From Ignavibacteriales bacterium (GTDB lineage Bacteria; Bacteroidota; Ignavibacteria; Ignavibacteriales; Melioribacteraceae): a stretch of 7,896 bases of DNA. A program made the position numbers and the translations under genes. Position 1 is the stretch's first letter, and the number at the start of each line of letters is the position of its first letter. Of this stretch, positions 5,659 through 7,896 are shown piece by piece. The stretch is taken from positions 1-7,896 of the forward strand of contig JAGVBL010000300.1 of NCBI GenBank assembly GCA_020059785.1. The letters are read 5' to 3'. The notes below the pieces were generated by a model. It had not been told where the DNA came from and did not search any database. It saw only the letters and a program-made list of their open reading frames with translations.

Positions 5659-7644
5659 ATGATTTTTCGAAAGCTTCTTTTATCGCTTCTTCCATTTTCA
5701 ATCCTGTTGGTTTCATGTGCATCCGAACATTCAAAAATTGTAGTCGCCGAATATGGTAATTATAAAGTTTACCTGGATGAATTTGAAAAAGCATATGCAA
5801 AAAATACTGGTGGAATAGAAAAAGCTAAGACGGATTCTCAGGAAGAATTGAAGAAATTTCTTGACCTCTATGTTAATTACAAAATGAAATTGAGAGACGC
5901 CGAAGTAAGAGGTTTTACTACCGACACGGACATGCAAAAAGAATTATTTGATTATAAACAGAATATCGGTTCTACATTATTTCTTGAAGATCATCTATAC
6001 GAACCGGCTTTGAAAAAAATGTACGAAAGGAGAAAAACAGAATTCAAAGCTGCACATATTATGCTGATTCCCGATTCTACAATGAATGCTGAGGAAACAG
6101 AAAAACTTGGTAATGAATTGATTGAAAGGATTAATAAAGGGGAAGACTATGTAAAGCTTGCCGAACAATATTCAAAAGATACTTATACTAATAAAAGGGG
6201 AGGAGTAGTTGGATGGGTTACTTCGGGTATGATTGTTGTCCCCGAAATTGAAGAGGCAATCTATTCAACTGAAGCCGGTAAAATTTATCCTAATCTGGTC
6301 AAATCAAACTATGGGTATCATGTACTTAAGGTTTTAGAAAAACAACCCCGTAAAGAACAGGTTAAAGCTCAACACATAATGGTTTCCATCCTCGATTCAA
6401 CCGGGAAGAAAGATTCTACAAGAGCATTAAAGAAAATTTTAGATATCGAAAAAAAACTTAAAGAAGGTGCCGACTTTAATAAAATAGCACTCGAATACTC
6501 GGAAGATAAAATGACCGCCAAGCAATATGGCGATTTAGGATTTCTATCGCGTGGAAGAATTGATCCCAAATTTGAAGATGTATTGTTTAGTCTGAATGTA
6601 AATGAAATATCACCAATTATTGAAACTACAATTGGTTACCATATAGTAAGAGTAAATGAAATTTCTCCTTATCCGTCATTCAAAGAAAGTGCAGAAGAAT
6701 TAAAAGATATGTTTATCAGAACATACTTTAAGCAGGAATATGAAAAACTTCTTGACAGCTTAAAAAAGAATTACAATTATAAATTGAATGAAGACATCTA
6801 TCAGAAATTAGTATCTTCTGCAAATGCAATAAGAAGCGGTAGAAATTTTGAATCAACCGAATATAAAAAATCCCTTGGTCCCGAAGTTCTTTTTACTTTC
6901 TCAAATCAATATTTTACGGTTGACTCACTAATGGCATATATCATTAGGTCAGAACAGTATAATTACAGCCTTCTCAATGCTGAAACTATTAAGGATATTT
7001 ATACAAATTACGTTGATGATATGATATTAAAAAAGAAAGCGATGGAATATGATAAAGAGAGTCCGCAATTTGCATCACTTATGGAAGAATATGAAAAAGG
7101 GATTTACCTTTTCAAATTACTGGAAGAGGAAGTTTGGACCAAAGTTGTAGTTGATAGTTCAATGATTCAAAACTATTTTGATCAACACCGCGAAGAATAT
7201 AAATGGAAGGACAGGGTTGAATTCAAAGAAGTTTATACATCAACGGATTCGTTGATTAAACATTACTATACGCTGGCTCAAAGCGGAGAAAATTTCGATA
7301 GTCTAGTTGTTAAGTATTCGCAACGGTTGGGTTACCAGGATGTTCCCGGTTATTACGGACTGGTTGAAATTGACGCAAATGATCTTTCGAAAAAAGCAAA
7401 TTCGCTGAAGAATATTGGTGATATATCAGAACCGTTCCGTTTCCAGGATGGATGGTCGATAGTTAAGCTTATTAAACGTGAAGATGCCCGTCTTAAAAAT
7501 CTGGATGAAGTTAAAGCTGAAATTGCAAGTCTGCTTCAGGAACGTGAAAGTAAAAGACTGGAAGATATTTATATAAATGGATTAAAAAATATTTATAAAC
7601 CGAAAATTTATTATAACGAGTTAGGTAATGCGTTTAAGAATTAG
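5659..7644 (+). CDS. Lipoprotein peptidyl-prolyl cis-trans isomerase with tandem parvulin domains (SurA/PrsA-like)
   Basis: This 661-residue foldase is predicted to isomerise Xaa-Pro bonds and chaperone exported or outer-membrane proteins in the periplasm, anchored by lipid. The signal peptide ends in lipobox LVSC with Cys20. A helical SurA-like N-region follows (about 25-125). Parvulin domain 1 (about 128-225) has AHIM (His133) and ends NYGYH (His221). Domain 2 (about 235-332) has AQHIM (His239) and ends TIGYH (His328). Both keep the GG.GW or GDLGF core and the paired histidines typical of active parvulins. A helical linker (about 340-515) leads to a third parvulin-like segment (about 519-606) with EFKEVY and DGWSIVKL, which lacks both histidines and is probably structural or substrate-binding. 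Starting at 5572 would put 29 extra residues before the signal peptide, so 5659 is preferred. It follows the methyltransferase by 86 nt and overlaps the next lipoprotein gene by 17 nt. SurA and PrsA are its closest functional analogues; orthology is not established. Confidence 0.9.
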   Translation: MIFRKLLLSLLPFSILLVSCASEHSKIVVAEYGNYKVYLDEFEKAYAKNTGGIEKAKTDSQEELKKFLDLYVNYKMKLRDAEVRGFTTDTDMQKELFDYKQNIGSTLFLEDHLYEPALKKMYERRKTEFKAAHIMLIPDSTMNAEETEKLGNELIERINKGEDYVKLAEQYSKDTYTNKRGGVVGWVTSGMIVVPEIEEAIYSTEAGKIYPNLVKSNYGYHVLKVLEKQPRKEQVKAQHIMVSILDSTGKKDSTRALKKILDIEKKLKEGADFNKIALEYSEDKMTAKQYGDLGFLSRGRIDPKFEDVLFSLNVNEISPIIETTIGYHIVRVNEISPYPSFKESAEELKDMFIRTYFKQEYEKLLDSLKKNYNYKLNEDIYQKLVSSANAIRSGRNFESTEYKKSLGPEVLFTFSNQYFTVDSLMAYIIRSEQYNYSLLNAETIKDIYTNYVDDMILKKKAMEYDKESPQFASLMEEYEKGIYLFKLLEEEVWTKVVVDSSMIQNYFDQHREEYKWKDRVEFKEVYTSTDSLIKHYYTLAQSGENFDSLVVKYSQRLGYQDVPGYYGLVEIDANDLSKKANSLKNIGDISEPFRFQDGWSIVKLIKREDARLKNLDEVKAEIASLLQERESKRLEDIYINGLKNIYKPKIYYNELGNAFKN

Positions 7645-7896
7645 TTTGGTTTTGTTGATATCGGCTCTAATATTTATTAGCTGTTCCGACGAAAACCGGT
7701 CTTCTAAGCATCTTGTTAAAGTTGGAGATTCTGTTTTAACTGAAGAAAATTTAGAAAATGAATTAGGCGATTTCCGTAACCAATCCAAACTCCGCGAAGA
7801 ATTTATAAATGATTGGATTGAAAAAGAAATACTATACAAGGAAGCCCGTGAAAACGGAATTCTGGATTTAGATAAATTCAACCGTATATTGGAGAA
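7628..7896 (+). CDS. SurA-like lipoprotein, N-terminal fragment; 3' end outside window
   Basis: The reading frame opens at ATG 7628 inside the end of the preceding foldase gene and runs off the right edge, giving 89 visible residues. The N-terminus is a lipoprotein signal: basic MRLR, a hydrophobic core, then FISC with the lipidated Cys19. The residues after the cysteine, SDEN, are acidic and resemble the lipoprotein surface-export signal described in Bacteroidetes, which hints at surface or outer-membrane display. Next come VKVGDSVLTEENLENEL (30-46) and FINDWIEKEILYKEA (59-73), the arrangement seen at the start of SurA/PpiC chaperones, where a short strand is followed by helices. The 17-nt overlap implies translational coupling with the upstream foldase. 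No parvulin domain is visible yet, so it might be a chaperone without isomerase activity. Confidence 0.8.
   Translation, partial: MRLRISLVLLISALIFISCSDENRSSKHLVKVGDSVLTEENLENELGDFRNQSKLREEFINDWIEKEILYKEARENGILDLDKFNRILE

Noticed and set aside
6043..6660. Tandem parvulin coding sequence as a DNA-level repeat
   Set aside because: Similarity is at the protein level only; the nucleotide sequences have diverged, so it is a domain duplication rather than a repeat element.
7621..7881. 86-residue minus-strand reading frame at the right end
   Set aside because: It is antisense to the new lipoprotein gene, whose signal peptide, lipobox and SurA-like sequence are convincing.
1..7896. CRISPR arrays, tRNA or rRNA genes, transposases, attachment sites
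   Set aside because: Intergenic gaps are at most 185 bp and hold no regularly spaced repeats, cloverleaf-like sequence or mobile-element genes.

Overview
The window is AT-rich bacterial DNA carrying ordinary chromosomal genes. It holds six protein-coding genes, two of them cut by the window edges, and no RNA gene, mobile element or CRISPR array that I can see. The best guess for the host is a member of the Bacteroidota/Ignavibacteria side of the FCB group. This rests on three things: a TAnnTTTG-type -7 promoter box in front of each of the two divergent transcription units, a methionyl-tRNA synthetase with a fused C-terminal tRNA-binding domain, and consecutive lipoprotein foldases. The assignment is an inference from style, not from a marker gene.

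Layout. (1) 1-980, + strand: the C-terminal half of a long-chain acyl-CoA synthetase. (2) 990-1027: a perfect 15-bp inverted repeat that probably terminates transcription from both sides, because the next gene converges on it. (3) 1042-2361, - strand: a secreted alkaline-phosphatase-family protein in which all three zinc-binding histidines of the classical enzyme appear to be replaced. (4) 2362-2546: a divergent promoter region. (5) 2547-7896, + strand: a likely operon of metG (TTG start), an orphan-looking beta-class adenine-specific DNA methyltransferase, a 661-residue lipoprotein peptidyl-prolyl isomerase with two intact parvulin domains and a third degenerate one, and the start of a second SurA-like lipoprotein overlapping it by 17 nt.

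How the genes work together. The last two genes form an envelope-protein folding module in the periplasm, with translationally coupled lipoprotein chaperones. The metG and methyltransferase genes upstream share the transcription unit by spacing but have no evident functional link to it. The acyl-CoA synthetase and the phosphatase are separate units that converge on the shared hairpin. No coding region is broken. The most unusual items are the altered metal site of the phosphatase and the solitary methyltransferase within a housekeeping operon. I did not find a clearly novel multi-gene system here.
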